Numbered from the stretch's first letter, positions 1 through 6,994 are shown. The stretch: 7,659 bases of DNA from Methylotenera sp. UBA6020 (GCA_002429455.1 DIZU01000029.1:1-7659); one strand, 5' to 3'. The notes: generated from the letters alone by a model not told the origin. Program-made: numbers and translations.

Positions 1-690
1 GTGGATAGTTCGCTCCGTCCATTAGGCGCAGAGGCGCTGATTCGCTGGCTACACCCGGAACGTGGACTGGTGTCGCCGTTCCATTTTATTCCGCTGGCGG
101 AAGAAACCGGCCTGATCCTGACTATCGGGCAATGGGTGTTGGAAACGGCTTGCGCCCAGCTAAAACTATGGCAGCAAGACACACTTACCCGCAACCTCAC
201 GCTGTCGGTGAACGTCAGCGCCAAACAATTCCGCCAAGTCGACTTTGTGGCACAGGTACAAGCGGTTGTGCAACGCCATGCCATCAATCCGATGCGGCTC
301 AAGCTGGAATTGACAGAAAGCATATTGCTGGAACAGATAGAGGAGACCATTGCCACCATGAACGCCCTGAAGGAAATTAGTGTCAGGTTCTCCCTGGACG
401 ATTTTGGTACCGGCTATTCATCGCTGCAATACCTGAAACGCCTGCCTCTGTATCAGCTGAAGATTGATCAATCGTTCGTGCGCGATATTGCCGTCGATAA
501 CAGTGATCAAGCCATTGTGCGCACCATCATCGCCATGGCGCAAACGCTGAACCTGAATGTCATCGCCGAGGGCGTGGAAACTGAAGAGCAGCGGCAGCTG
601 CTTTTGCAAAACGGCTGCAATACCTATCAAGGCTATCTGTTCGGCAGACCTGTGCCGATTGTACAGTTTGAGGCAGTGCTGAAGCTGTAA
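1..690 (+). CDS. EAL-domain c-di-GMP phosphodiesterase, C-terminal part (5' end outside window)
   Basis: This is the C-terminal 229 codons of a protein whose EAL domain hydrolyses c-di-GMP to pGpG in the cytoplasm. All the usual catalytic motifs are visible (residues counted from base 1): EAL at 11-13 within GAEALIRW, the metal-binding Asn in SVNVSAKQ, LELTES, LDDFGTGYSS, LKIDQSFV, AEGVET and YQGYLFGRP. By sequence it should be an active phosphodiesterase. The GTG at base 1 is almost certainly an internal Val codon: EAL domains normally have a YYQPQV-type strand just before this point, and the domain is otherwise cut off. The missing N-terminus probably carries sensory and/or GGDEF domains, as in the two dual-domain proteins downstream, but that cannot be seen. 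The gene ends with TAA at 688-690. It is separated from the next operon by 389 bases containing a promoter, so it is probably a separate transcription unit. Confidence 0.93.
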   Translation: MDSSLRPLGAEALIRWLHPERGLVSPFHFIPLAEETGLILTIGQWVLETACAQLKLWQQDTLTRNLTLSVNVSAKQFRQVDFVAQVQAVVQRHAINPMRLKLELTESILLEQIEETIATMNALKEISVRFSLDDFGTGYSSLQYLKRLPLYQLKIDQSFVRDIAVDNSDQAIVRTIIAMAQTLNLNVIAEGVETEEQRQLLLQNGCNTYQGYLFGRPVPIVQFEAVLKL

Positions 691-707
691 TCCCGTCTCT
701 GTCAGTC

Positions 708-760
708 AGACCAAGGCTGGACAAATCTTCTTTCTAATGATGTTATTTATTGGTCTTTTT
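708..760 (+). terminator. Possible terminator of the upstream EAL gene
   Basis: AGACCAA at 708-714 is perfectly complementary to TTGGTCT at 750-756, and a T-rich stretch follows (TCTTTTT, 754-760). This lies 18 bases after the stop codon of the EAL gene, where a terminator would be expected. The weak point is the 35-nt loop, much longer than in a typical intrinsic terminator. I rate it as plausible only. Confidence 0.35.
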
Positions 761-847
761 AAGTAACTTGAGCAGAAACTTCATTCAGGGCCTTAAGCGC
801 ATAAGGGAGCTGCACATTAGCATCAATAATATCCATAAGCGATGCAC
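761..847. other. Intergenic stretch with weak inverted repeats upstream of the promoter
   Basis: I see no convincing gene here. Two small dyads are present: CCTTA at 791-795 with TAAGG at 802-806 (6-nt loop), and GCATC at 820-824 with GATGC at 841-845 (16-nt spacer), the latter ending just before the -35 hexamer. Either could be a regulator site, but neither matches an operator I know. Confidence 0.2.
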
Positions 848-876
848 TTGACAGCGAACTATAATCCCATGATACT
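848..876 (+). promoter_or_regulatory. Sigma-70 type promoter of the sensor/c-di-GMP operon
   Basis: A perfect -35 hexamer TTGACA lies at 848-853, followed after 17 bases by GATACT at 871-876, which matches the -10 consensus at four of six positions. This predicts transcription starting near 883, just before the aptamer that begins at about 889. A perfect TATAAT also occurs at 860-865 but has no good -35 at the right distance; used alone it would start RNA near 872. Either start would place the entire riboswitch on the transcript. The start site is not determinable from sequence alone. Confidence 0.5.
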
Positions 877-888
877 GGTAGCAGTATT

Positions 889-981
889 ACATTTGAAAAA
901 GGTAAACCCGACTGAAAAGCGGGGGCACAAAATCACCGGTCTACGGGGTAAAGGCTCTAGGACAGCGGGAGTACCAGATGT
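889..981 (+). ncRNA. c-di-GMP-I riboswitch (GEMM-I class) aptamer
   Basis: This leader RNA should bind c-di-GMP and control the operon downstream. What is seen: P1 forms from ACATTT (889-894) with AGATGT (976-981), then an A-rich internal loop, then G901-C975 and U903-A973. The conserved GGTAAACC (901-908) matches the GEMM GGCAAACC element. Stem CCCG/CGGG (907-910/920-923) with CU/AG is capped by a GAAA tetraloop at 914-917. GCACAAAATC (925-934) matches the ACGCAAAGCC tetraloop-receptor region, including the A that stacks between the ligand's guanines. GGTCT (938-942) pairs with AGGAC (959-963), followed by AGCGGGAGTACC (964-975), matching AGCCGGGTTGCC. The ligand-contacting G (G20 in V. cholerae Vc2) is G902, and the partner C92 is C974. 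This points to c-di-GMP rather than the G20A class that binds cGAMP. The position in front of c-di-GMP enzymes fits the assignment well. Confidence 0.87.
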
Positions 982-994
982 GCGGATTCTCCCG
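966..994 (+). promoter_or_regulatory. Hairpin that competes with the 3' side of the aptamer
   Basis: CGGGAG (966-971), part of the conserved 3' aptamer strand, is perfectly complementary to CTCCCG (989-994) across a 17-nt loop. Forming this hairpin would break the aptamer, so it is a candidate switching element. It is followed by TATTTCTTG, too poor in T to be a convincing intrinsic terminator. This is inference from complementarity; no folding energies were calculated. Confidence 0.4.
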
Positions 995-1059
995 TATTTC
1001 TTGCTAGTAACCTCCCACTCTTCCTGCCAGTTTGTCCTTGCCTTTCCGGAATCGCATCT
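976..1059 (+). promoter_or_regulatory. Long-range alternative pairing (anti-P1) in the riboswitch expression platform
   Basis: AGATG (976-980) and GATTC (985-989) are complementary to CATCT (1055-1059) and GAATC (1049-1053), giving an interrupted 10-bp helix. The AGATG half is the same strand that closes aptamer helix P1 with ACATTT at 889-894, so the two structures exclude each other. If the long helix forms, the anti-SD at 1012-1018 is trapped in its loop and could not pair easily with the ribosome binding site outside it. That would favour translation without ligand. The direction of the switch is inference. Confidence 0.4.
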
Positions 1060-1076
1060 GTAGTTTTGTGGGAGAG
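1012..1076 (+). promoter_or_regulatory. Anti-SD/SD pair controlling the first gene of the operon
   Basis: The ribosome binding site GGGAGAG at 1070-1076 lies three bases before ATG 1080 and is what decides that start. Its GTGGGAG form (1068-1074) is perfectly complementary over 7 bases to CTCCCAC at 1012-1018. When the two pair, the site is hidden. With the aptamer directly upstream, this is the most likely output of the riboswitch: control of translation initiation. Confidence 0.5.
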
Positions 1077-1079
1077 ACA

Positions 1080-2699
1080 ATGTTACTGCACCAACCTACC
1101 GTTGATGCCTTGATCGACAGCATGGCACCGAGCGCCGAGGACGTGCAGTCGCGCAAGGATTTTCTTGGCTTCGGTGAGCATGAGGCCCAACTTCTCAAAG
1201 AACTGGGGCCGATGTTGGCACCCCTGGAAGACTCGCTCGCCGAGTCCTTCTACAGCCATCTTGAGGCTAATCCGGAAACGCGTGCCATGCTCGGTGGAAC
1301 TGAGCAAATAGCGCGACTTAAGCAGAAGCAGCGCGAATATTTCAAGCAAGTTCTGGGTGGCGATTACGGCTCAGATTATATCCGAAGTCGCCTGCACGTC
1401 GGCGTAACTCATCAGCAAATCGGCCTGGAGCCGCGCTGGTATCTCGGTGCCTACGGCAAATACCTGTCATGGCTACTGCCAGAGGTGATGCGTCTGGTCG
1501 ACAACGACTCCGAACGTTTTCTTGCTTACTCGCAAGCGATCATCAAGGTCGCATTGTTTGATTCTGAACTTTCCTTGTCGGCCTATTTTCATGCTGACCA
1601 TCAAATGCTGCGCCTGCTCGCGCAGGTGTTTGAAAGCAATCTTGAGGCGGTCATCATTGCCGACATCGAAGGCCGAATGTTGCATGCCAACAAGTCAGTA
1701 GCAACAATTACCGGCTTCGCCTCGGAAGCCTTGATTGGCACTCCTATGCAGAATCTGCTTGCGGACATTGAGCCAGAGCTATACGACACACTTTGGACTA
1801 CGGTCACCAGCGGCGGTCAGTGGCAAGGGGAAATTTGGCAGAAGCGCAAGAGCGGCGACGAATATCTGGCATGGATGAACATGAACGCCGTGAAGGATGC
1901 GGCTGGAAAAGTCACGCAAGTGATTGCCGAATTTTCTGATATCACCGCCTTCAAGCAGACTCAGGAAGCGCTGGCAAGGCGTACAGAGGAACTGGCCAAC
2001 TCCAATCAGGAGCTGGAACAGTTTGCTTATGTGGCCTCGCATGACCTGCAGGAGCCGCTACGCATGGTCGCTAGCTACACACAGTTGCTGGCGCGCCGTT
2101 ACAAGGACAAGCTGGATCAGGACGCTAACGAATTCATTAACTTTGCCGTGGATGGCGCCACCCGCATGCAGGCACTCATTATTGACTTGCTTACCATGTC
2201 GCGCATTGGCACGCATGGTAAGCCTATCGAATCCTGCGAATCTTCGGTTGCGTTTGAGCGAGCAACTTCCAATCTGCGGCTTGCTATCGACGAGTCGGGA
2301 GCGGTGGTGACCCGCGATGCCATGCCTAAGCTGACGGCGGATGTTTCGCAACTTACGCAGTTGTTCCAGAACCTGATCGGCAACGCCATCAAGTTCCGCG
2401 GCGAGACTTCGCCGACCGTGCATGTGGGTGCCGAGAAAAAAAGCGGAGAATGGTTATTCTCTGTGCGTGACAACGGTATAGGCATCGCGCCTGATTTTTT
2501 TGACCGTATTTTCATTATTTTTCAACGCTTGCATGGCAAGCATGAGTATCCCGGTACCGGGATCGGCCTGTCCGTCTGCAAGAAGATTGTTGATCGTCAC
2601 GGTGGCAAGATCTGGATAGAGTCCGAACCGGGCAACGGTACAGTTTTTTATTTCACCTTACCTGTGAATCATGGGGAAAGGAAACATCATGGAGAGTGA
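1080..2699 (+). CDS. Globin-coupled sensor histidine kinase (globin-PAS-HisKA-HATPase)
   Basis: This is a soluble 539-residue haem-based gas sensor kinase with no membrane segments. Residues about 25-170 are a globin-coupled sensor (protoglobin-type) domain. The motif [19 protein letters not shown] contains the expected proximal haem ligand His111, and Tyr58 in SFYSHL sits where the distal ligand-binding Tyr normally lies. A PAS/PAC domain follows at about 176-292, then a charged signalling helix at 290-315. The HisKA domain has its H-box phosphoacceptor His321 in [10 protein letters not shown]. The ATPase domain shows the N-box [10 protein letters not shown] (431-440), G1 DNGIGIA (464-470), an F-box and G2 GTGIGL (492-497), so the kinase should be active. 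The sequence around the H-box and F-box resembles bacterial phytochrome kinases of the Cph1 type. ATG 1080 is chosen for its strong SD; a TTG at 1032 in the same frame has no comparable site. The ligand (O2, NO or CO) and the effect on activity are inferred from the family, for example AfGcHK. Confidence 0.93.
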   Translation: MLLHQPTVDALIDSMAPSAEDVQSRKDFLGFGEHEAQLLKELGPMLAPLEDSLAESFYSHLEANPETRAMLGGTEQIARLKQKQREYFKQVLGGDYGSDYIRSRLHVGVTHQQIGLEPRWYLGAYGKYLSWLLPEVMRLVDNDSERFLAYSQAIIKVALFDSELSLSAYFHADHQMLRLLAQVFESNLEAVIIADIEGRMLHANKSVATITGFASEALIGTPMQNLLADIEPELYDTLWTTVTSGGQWQGEIWQKRKSGDEYLAWMNMNAVKDAAGKVTQVIAEFSDITAFKQTQEALARRTEELANSNQELEQFAYVASHDLQEPLRMVASYTQLLARRYKDKLDQDANEFINFAVDGATRMQALIIDLLTMSRIGTHGKPIESCESSVAFERATSNLRLAIDESGAVVTRDAMPKLTADVSQLTQLFQNLIGNAIKFRGETSPTVHVGAEKKSGEWLFSVRDNGIGIAPDFFDRIFIIFQRLHGKHEYPGTGIGLSVCKKIVDRHGGKIWIESEPGNGTVFYFTLPVNHGERKHHGE

Positions 2700-3141
2700 A
2701 TTGGGTAGACAGGTAGAGTTTTTATTGGCCGAGGATAATCCCGGCGACGTCAGGCTAACGCAGGAAGCGCTGCGGGAGAGCAAGATACGCAACAATCTTA
2801 ATGTAGTCACGGATGGCATGGAGGCGATGGCATTTCTGCGCCGGCAGGGCAAGTATGTCAACGCCCCGACACCTGATGTGGTGCTACTGGATCTCAACCT
2901 GCCCAAGAAGGATGGGCGCGAAGTGTTGGCGGAAATCAAATCTGACCCGGTGCTGAAGCGCATTCCAGTGGTGATTATCACCTCTTCTGAAGCCGAGAAA
3001 GATATTCTGCGCACTTACGATCTACATGCAAATTGTTACGTTAGCAAGCCAGTGGATTTAGATCAGTTTATCAAGGTTATTCAGGCTATCGAGAATTTCT
3101 GGCTGACCATTGTCAAGCTGCCGACTGACCTTGGAGATTAA
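2689..3141 (+). CDS. Single-domain response regulator, Rcp1-like (CheY fold)
   Basis: This is a 150-residue protein made of one receiver domain and no output domain. Acidic residues Glu15/Asp16 lie in LLAEDNPGD. The phosphoacceptor is Asp68 in [13 protein letters not shown], the switch residue is Thr98 in VVIITSS, and Lys120 is in YVSKPVD, so all residues for phosphorylation are present. The long form of the domain and the C-terminal [11 protein letters not shown] segment are typical of Rcp1, the cognate regulator of phytochrome kinases. It overlaps the kinase gene by 11 bases and is very likely its phosphotransfer partner. ATG 2689 is chosen because AAGG at 2679-2681 lies 7 bases upstream; an in-frame ATG at 2671 lacks a ribosome binding site. 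Having no DNA-binding or enzymatic part, it probably acts by protein contact or as a phosphate sink or relay (inference). Confidence 0.93.
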   Translation: MESELGRQVEFLLAEDNPGDVRLTQEALRESKIRNNLNVVTDGMEAMAFLRRQGKYVNAPTPDVVLLDLNLPKKDGREVLAEIKSDPVLKRIPVVIITSSEAEKDILRTYDLHANCYVSKPVDLDQFIKVIQAIENFWLTIVKLPTDLGD

Positions 3142-3147
3142 CCGTCC

Positions 3148-4878
3148 ATGAATAGCAAGCCGCTCAACATACTGCTGGTGGAGGATAATCTCGGTGATAT
3201 CCGCCTAGTGCGCGAACTGCTGGATGCGGATCGTAGCGAACGCTTCGTGCTGGTGACGGCGGATCGTTTGGAGAGTGCGCTAGCGATATTGGAAAACCAG
3301 GATATTACGGCCATTCTGCTTGATTTACAGTTGCCTGACGGCGACGGCCTGGATACTCTTCTTAAAATACATGCCAATGCGCCGGGCGTGCCTATCGTCG
3401 TGCTGAGTAGCACCGCAGACGAGAGTCTTGCTGTCAAGTCGGTACAGCAAGGTGCCCAGGATTTTCTAGTCAAGGGCCACGTGGGTGGTCACCAACTCAC
3501 GCGCTCTTTGCGTTACGCCATCGAGCGCAAGCGGATGGAGGAGAGCTTGAATCATCTCGCACATCACGACAGCCTGACAGGTTTGGCCAATCGCAAATAT
3601 TTTTACGATCGCCTTAAGAATGCAATCGCATTGGCGCGACGGCAGGGAAGTCAGTTGGCGCTGTTGCTGCTTGATCTCAACCACTTCAAGTCTATCAACG
3701 ATACGTTCGGTCATCATGTTGGTGATCTAGTGTTGCAAGGGGTGGCGCAAAGGCTGCGTGAATGTGTGCGCGAGACCGATTGTGTGGCACGTATCGGTGG
3801 TGATGAATTTACCATTATTCTTGCCGGCATCCATAATGAAGAGGATGCGGTTGCGGCGACGGGCAAGATTCTCGAGTCCATGGAGCAGCCTTTTCTGGTT
3901 GACGGGCGCTCACTGGATGTCAGTGCCAGCATTGGCATCAGCATCTACCCGACGGACGCGGATAATCTGGAATCTCTGGTACGCAATGCCGATACTGCCA
4001 TGTATCAGGCTAAGGCCGAGATCGGCGTGCAGAATACCTATCGTTTCTTTTCTTCCAGTATGAATGTCAGGGCAAGCGCAGACCGTGAGCTGCAGCATGA
4101 ACTCTCACAAGCGCTGGCGCGAGGCGAGTTCATCATCAATTATCAGCCGCAGGTCGATGTCAAAAGCGGTCTCATCAATGGTATGGAGTCCTTGCTGCGC
4201 TGGCAGCATCCACAACGCGGCCTGCTGTTGCCAGGACAGTTCATGGGTGTGCTGGAAAGCTCGTCGCTTATTCTGGAAGTTGGTGCATGGGTGTTGCGTA
4301 CGGCGTGTGTACAAGGGCGAGTTTGGCGGGATTTTTTTGGAGCACCGCTGATACTGTCGGTCAACCTCGCACCACGCCAGCTACTGCAGGTCGACTTTGC
4401 TGAACAGGTCGCGGCCATTCTGGAAGAAAGCGGCTTGGAGCCGCAATGTCTGGAGTTGGATATCCCTGAGCATGCTTTATGGGAAGACGAGGCGCATGCT
4501 TTTGAGCAAATCACCAAACTTAATCGGCTTGGTGTCAGGCTGGCACTGGATAATTTCGGTAATGGGCGCGCTTCATTTTATTACCTGCGCAAGTTTCCGT
4601 TTCATGTCATTAAGCTTGATCGCCGGCTTACTCAGGAAGCATCGGCTACTGCCGATGGCGCTGATCTGGCACGTGCTGTCATCCAGGTGGCACATGTGTT
4701 CCGCATGAAAGGATTGGCAGGCGGGGTCGAAACCACGGCGCAGCTCGATACCTTGCGCAATCTCTCTTATGACGATGCTCAAGGCTATCTCTATTGCCAT
4801 CCGCTGCCTTCTGAGGCGGCGACCGAACTATTGCGGCGAGGGCAACACCTCGGCCCGGTTAGCGAGCGCATAGCATGA
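3148..4878 (+). CDS. REC-GGDEF-EAL protein with intact cyclase and degenerate EAL domain
   Basis: This is a 576-residue cytoplasmic protein. The N-terminal receiver (about 6-125) has Glu12/Asp13, phosphoacceptor Asp59, Ser87 and Lys109. The GGDEF domain (about 133-300) keeps GGDEF at 217-221 and the product-inhibition I-site RETD at 208-211, exactly five residues before it, so it should make c-di-GMP from GTP under feedback control. The EAL domain (about 315-565) is eroded. The signature reads ESL (347-349). The ELTES element reads DIPEH, so its first Glu is Asp438. DDFG reads DNFG (468-471), and the AEGVE Glu is Gly525. Asn406, Glu441, Lys489 and Gln545 remain. Phosphodiesterase activity is therefore doubtful; substrate binding or a regulatory role is possible. 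The gene starts 6 bases after the response regulator, with GGAG at 3133-3136 (11-base spacing), and overlaps the next gene by four bases. The neighbouring kinase is its probable phosphodonor (inference). Confidence 0.93.
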   Translation: MNSKPLNILLVEDNLGDIRLVRELLDADRSERFVLVTADRLESALAILENQDITAILLDLQLPDGDGLDTLLKIHANAPGVPIVVLSSTADESLAVKSVQQGAQDFLVKGHVGGHQLTRSLRYAIERKRMEESLNHLAHHDSLTGLANRKYFYDRLKNAIALARRQGSQLALLLLDLNHFKSINDTFGHHVGDLVLQGVAQRLRECVRETDCVARIGGDEFTIILAGIHNEEDAVAATGKILESMEQPFLVDGRSLDVSASIGISIYPTDADNLESLVRNADTAMYQAKAEIGVQNTYRFFSSSMNVRASADRELQHELSQALARGEFIINYQPQVDVKSGLINGMESLLRWQHPQRGLLLPGQFMGVLESSSLILEVGAWVLRTACVQGRVWRDFFGAPLILSVNLAPRQLLQVDFAEQVAAILEESGLEPQCLELDIPEHALWEDEAHAFEQITKLNRLGVRLALDNFGNGRASFYYLRKFPFHVIKLDRRLTQEASATADGADLARAVIQVAHVFRMKGLAGGVETTAQLDTLRNLSYDDAQGYLYCHPLPSEAATELLRRGQHLGPVSERIA

Positions 4879-6920
4879 AGGTGTTACTGGTAGAGGATAA
4901 TCCGGGCGATGCGCGTCTGCTGGAGCTCATGCTGCAAGATGTGTTGCCGACCTGCAGTCTGACACACGCGGATACGCTGGCGAAGGCGATGTCGCAGGCC
5001 TGCTTAATGCGCTTCGATATCATCCTGCTTGATCTATCGTTGCCCGACTCACAAGGCAATGGCACATTCTGGCGGCTGCATGAGCTGGTGCCAGACGTTC
5101 CCATTATCGTTATGACGGGTCTTGATGACGAGACTTTGGCTATGGAGTTGGCACAAGCCGGCGCTCAGGATTATCTGGTCAAGGGTAGCGTAGATGGGCG
5201 TTGGCTGTTGCGCGTCATGCGTTACGCAATTGAGCGTAAGCGGGCCGAGCTGGAATTACGGCAAAGCGAAGCCAAGGTGCGCGCCTTATACGAGGCTGTG
5301 CCAGATTTACTGTTGTTTCTGGACCGTGAAGGCCGCTTCCTTGAGCACAAACCTGCCAAGGATTTCCAGACTTATCTTGAGCCGGAGCAGTTTCTGGGCC
5401 GTACCATTCAGGAAGTCATGCCGCAGGAGATTGCCGAACTAGCGATGGCCTGCCTGGAGAAGGCTGCGCTTGGCGGAGAGATTGCTTCTTTCGAATACCA
5501 GATGGCACTGCCTGATGGAATCTCTAATTATGAGTCGCGCTTCATCCGTACCAGCGGGGAACAAGTGCTATGTATCGTGCGCGACATCAGCGAGCGCAAG
5601 CGCACCGAGCAACGGTTACATTTTCTCGCCCACTATGATGCACTGACCGGCCTGCCTAACCGGTTATTATTCAATGACAGCTTGCGATTGGCACAGTCGT
5701 ATGCCAATCGCACCAGCGATAGTATGGCCTTGATGTTTATCGACCTCGATCGCTTCAAGAACATCAATGATACGCTGGGCCACAGCATAGGCGATAAGCT
5801 GCTGCAGCAGGTTGGCGGCCGCATCTCGCTTTGCGTCCGTGAGACCGATACCGTAGCGCGGATGGGCGGCGATGAGTTCGCCGTCATTCTTGCGAATGTA
5901 CGGGTAGAGCAAGACGCGGCAGTCGTTGCAGAAAAAATTATCGATGCACTGCGACTGCCATTCATGGTCGGCGAGCACGAGGTATTTGTTGGCGCCAGTA
6001 TCGGCATTACTTTTTACCGTCCCGGTCAGGATGACCGCGAAATTCTGCTGGAAAAGGCCGATGTGGCGATGTACCACGCCAAGGAACGTGGCCGCAACAA
6101 TTACCAGTTCTATTCGCCGGAAATGGATGCGGTTGCCTATGAGCGTCTGGTGATGGAGAATCATCTGCGCCATGCGCTGGATCGTGACGAATTCATCCTA
6201 TATTACCAACCGCAGGTGGCTGTGGAGAGCGGCAGGGTCACGGCGGTGGAGGCATTGCTGCGCTGGCAGCATCCGGAGCGTGGTCTGGTTGCGCCCGGAG
6301 AATTCATTTCCTTGTTGGAGGAGAATGGCCTGATCGTTCCGGTGGGCAAGTGGGTATTGCAAACTGCGTGTCGGCAGGGGCGCATCTGGTACGAGGCCGG
6401 TACACCGGTGCGCGTGGCGGTCAATCTTTCTGTTCGCCAGTTCAAGCATCCCACCCTCGTCGACGATGTGGCGGAGATTCTCAAGCAAAGTGGGCTGCCA
6501 CCAGAACTGCTGGAACTGGAGCTGACCGAAAGCATGTTTATGGAAAGCGCTGCAGTCAATGTAAACAAGCTCGTGCAACTTAAGGCGCTAGGTGTTTCTC
6601 TCGCCATCGACGATTTTGGTAGCGGGGCATCCTCGCTAGCGTACCTTAAGGATTTTCCAGTCGATACGCTCAAGATATGCCAGTCATTTGTGCTCAACTT
6701 GCCACATAATAACGACGATAGCGCAATTGCCAGTGCTGTACTCAACCTGGCACAGGCCATGAACTTTACCAGCGTGGCGGAAGGCGTGGAGAATGATCAG
6801 CAGGCCGACTTCTTACGTGAGCGGCGCTGTGATTACTTTCAGGGCTACCTGTTCAGCAAACCGCTGCCAATTGATGAGTTGGATCGACTGCTAAATGGTG
6901 GCGTAGTACAAATGAAATAG
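4875..6920 (+). CDS. REC-PAS-GGDEF-EAL dual c-di-GMP cyclase/phosphodiesterase
   Basis: This is a 681-residue cytoplasmic protein. Receiver at about 1-120: Glu7/Asp8, phosphoacceptor Asp53, Thr81, Lys103. A PAS domain (about 131-240) ends in the PAC-like RDISERKR. The GGDEF domain (about 245-415) has GGDEF at 331-335 and the I-site RETD at 322-325. The EAL domain (about 425-675) has EAL at 459-461, Asn517 in VNLS, ELTES (549-553), DDFG (579-582), Lys600, AEGVE (635-639) and Gln656. Nearly all catalytic residues of both activities are present; the exception is Cys602, where the LKID motif normally has Asp. It therefore probably can both make and break c-di-GMP, with REC and PAS setting the balance (inference). 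The start overlaps the stop of the previous gene as ATGA with only a weak SD, pointing to translational coupling. The closest relative in the window is the gene just upstream, which lacks the PAS. Confidence 0.94.
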   Translation: MKVLLVEDNPGDARLLELMLQDVLPTCSLTHADTLAKAMSQACLMRFDIILLDLSLPDSQGNGTFWRLHELVPDVPIIVMTGLDDETLAMELAQAGAQDYLVKGSVDGRWLLRVMRYAIERKRAELELRQSEAKVRALYEAVPDLLLFLDREGRFLEHKPAKDFQTYLEPEQFLGRTIQEVMPQEIAELAMACLEKAALGGEIASFEYQMALPDGISNYESRFIRTSGEQVLCIVRDISERKRTEQRLHFLAHYDALTGLPNRLLFNDSLRLAQSYANRTSDSMALMFIDLDRFKNINDTLGHSIGDKLLQQVGGRISLCVRETDTVARMGGDEFAVILANVRVEQDAAVVAEKIIDALRLPFMVGEHEVFVGASIGITFYRPGQDDREILLEKADVAMYHAKERGRNNYQFYSPEMDAVAYERLVMENHLRHALDRDEFILYYQPQVAVESGRVTAVEALLRWQHPERGLVAPGEFISLLEENGLIVPVGKWVLQTACRQGRIWYEAGTPVRVAVNLSVRQFKHPTLVDDVAEILKQSGLPPELLELELTESMFMESAAVNVNKLVQLKALGVSLAIDDFGSGASSLAYLKDFPVDTLKICQSFVLNLPHNNDDSAIASAVLNLAQAMNFTSVAEGVENDQQADFLRERRCDYFQGYLFSKPLPIDELDRLLNGGVVQMK

Positions 6921-6953
6921 ACTGTTCGACTAACTATTGCACTCACAAGTACA

Positions 6954-6994
6954 GCCTATTACAGCTATGGGTGATGGGTCTGTCAGGCATTTTT
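6954..6994 (+). terminator. Possible intrinsic terminator of the operon
   Basis: GCCT (6954-6957) and ACAG (6961-6964) pair with AGGC (6985-6988) and CTGT (6980-6983), leaving a small internal loop and a 15-nt apical loop. ATTTTT (6989-6994) follows directly. The position, 34 bases after the operon's stop codon and reaching into the end of the convergent gene, is right for a terminator. The stem is interrupted and not GC-rich, so the call is moderate. Confidence 0.4.

Noticed and set aside
759..836. A 25-codon minus-strand frame starting ATG at 836 (MDIIDANVQLPYALKALNEV...) with protein-like composition; the frame is open further upstream.
   Set aside because: It has no ribosome binding site, and the frame's upstream extension runs antisense to the promoter and riboswitch. 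It is too short to support from one sequence, though it could be a gene remnant and a protein search would settle it.
889..981. Possibility that the aptamer is the cGAMP-selective GEMM variant.
   Set aside because: The specificity position equivalent to Vc2 G20 is G here (902), not A.
966..1003. CGGGAG/CTCCCG hairpin considered as an intrinsic terminator of a transcriptional riboswitch.
   Set aside because: The downstream TATTTCTTG is not a proper T-run and the loop is 17 nt. Translational control through the anti-SD is better supported.
1032..1079. Alternative TTG start giving 16 more residues on the globin kinase.
   Set aside because: The ATG at 1080 has a strong SD at 1070-1076, the added residues are not part of the globin domain, and the stretch fits better as riboswitch expression platform.
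842..1080. Open frames of about 73 codons on both strands across the leader.
   Set aside because: They overlap the promoter and the structured aptamer, lack ribosome binding sites and resemble no protein family.
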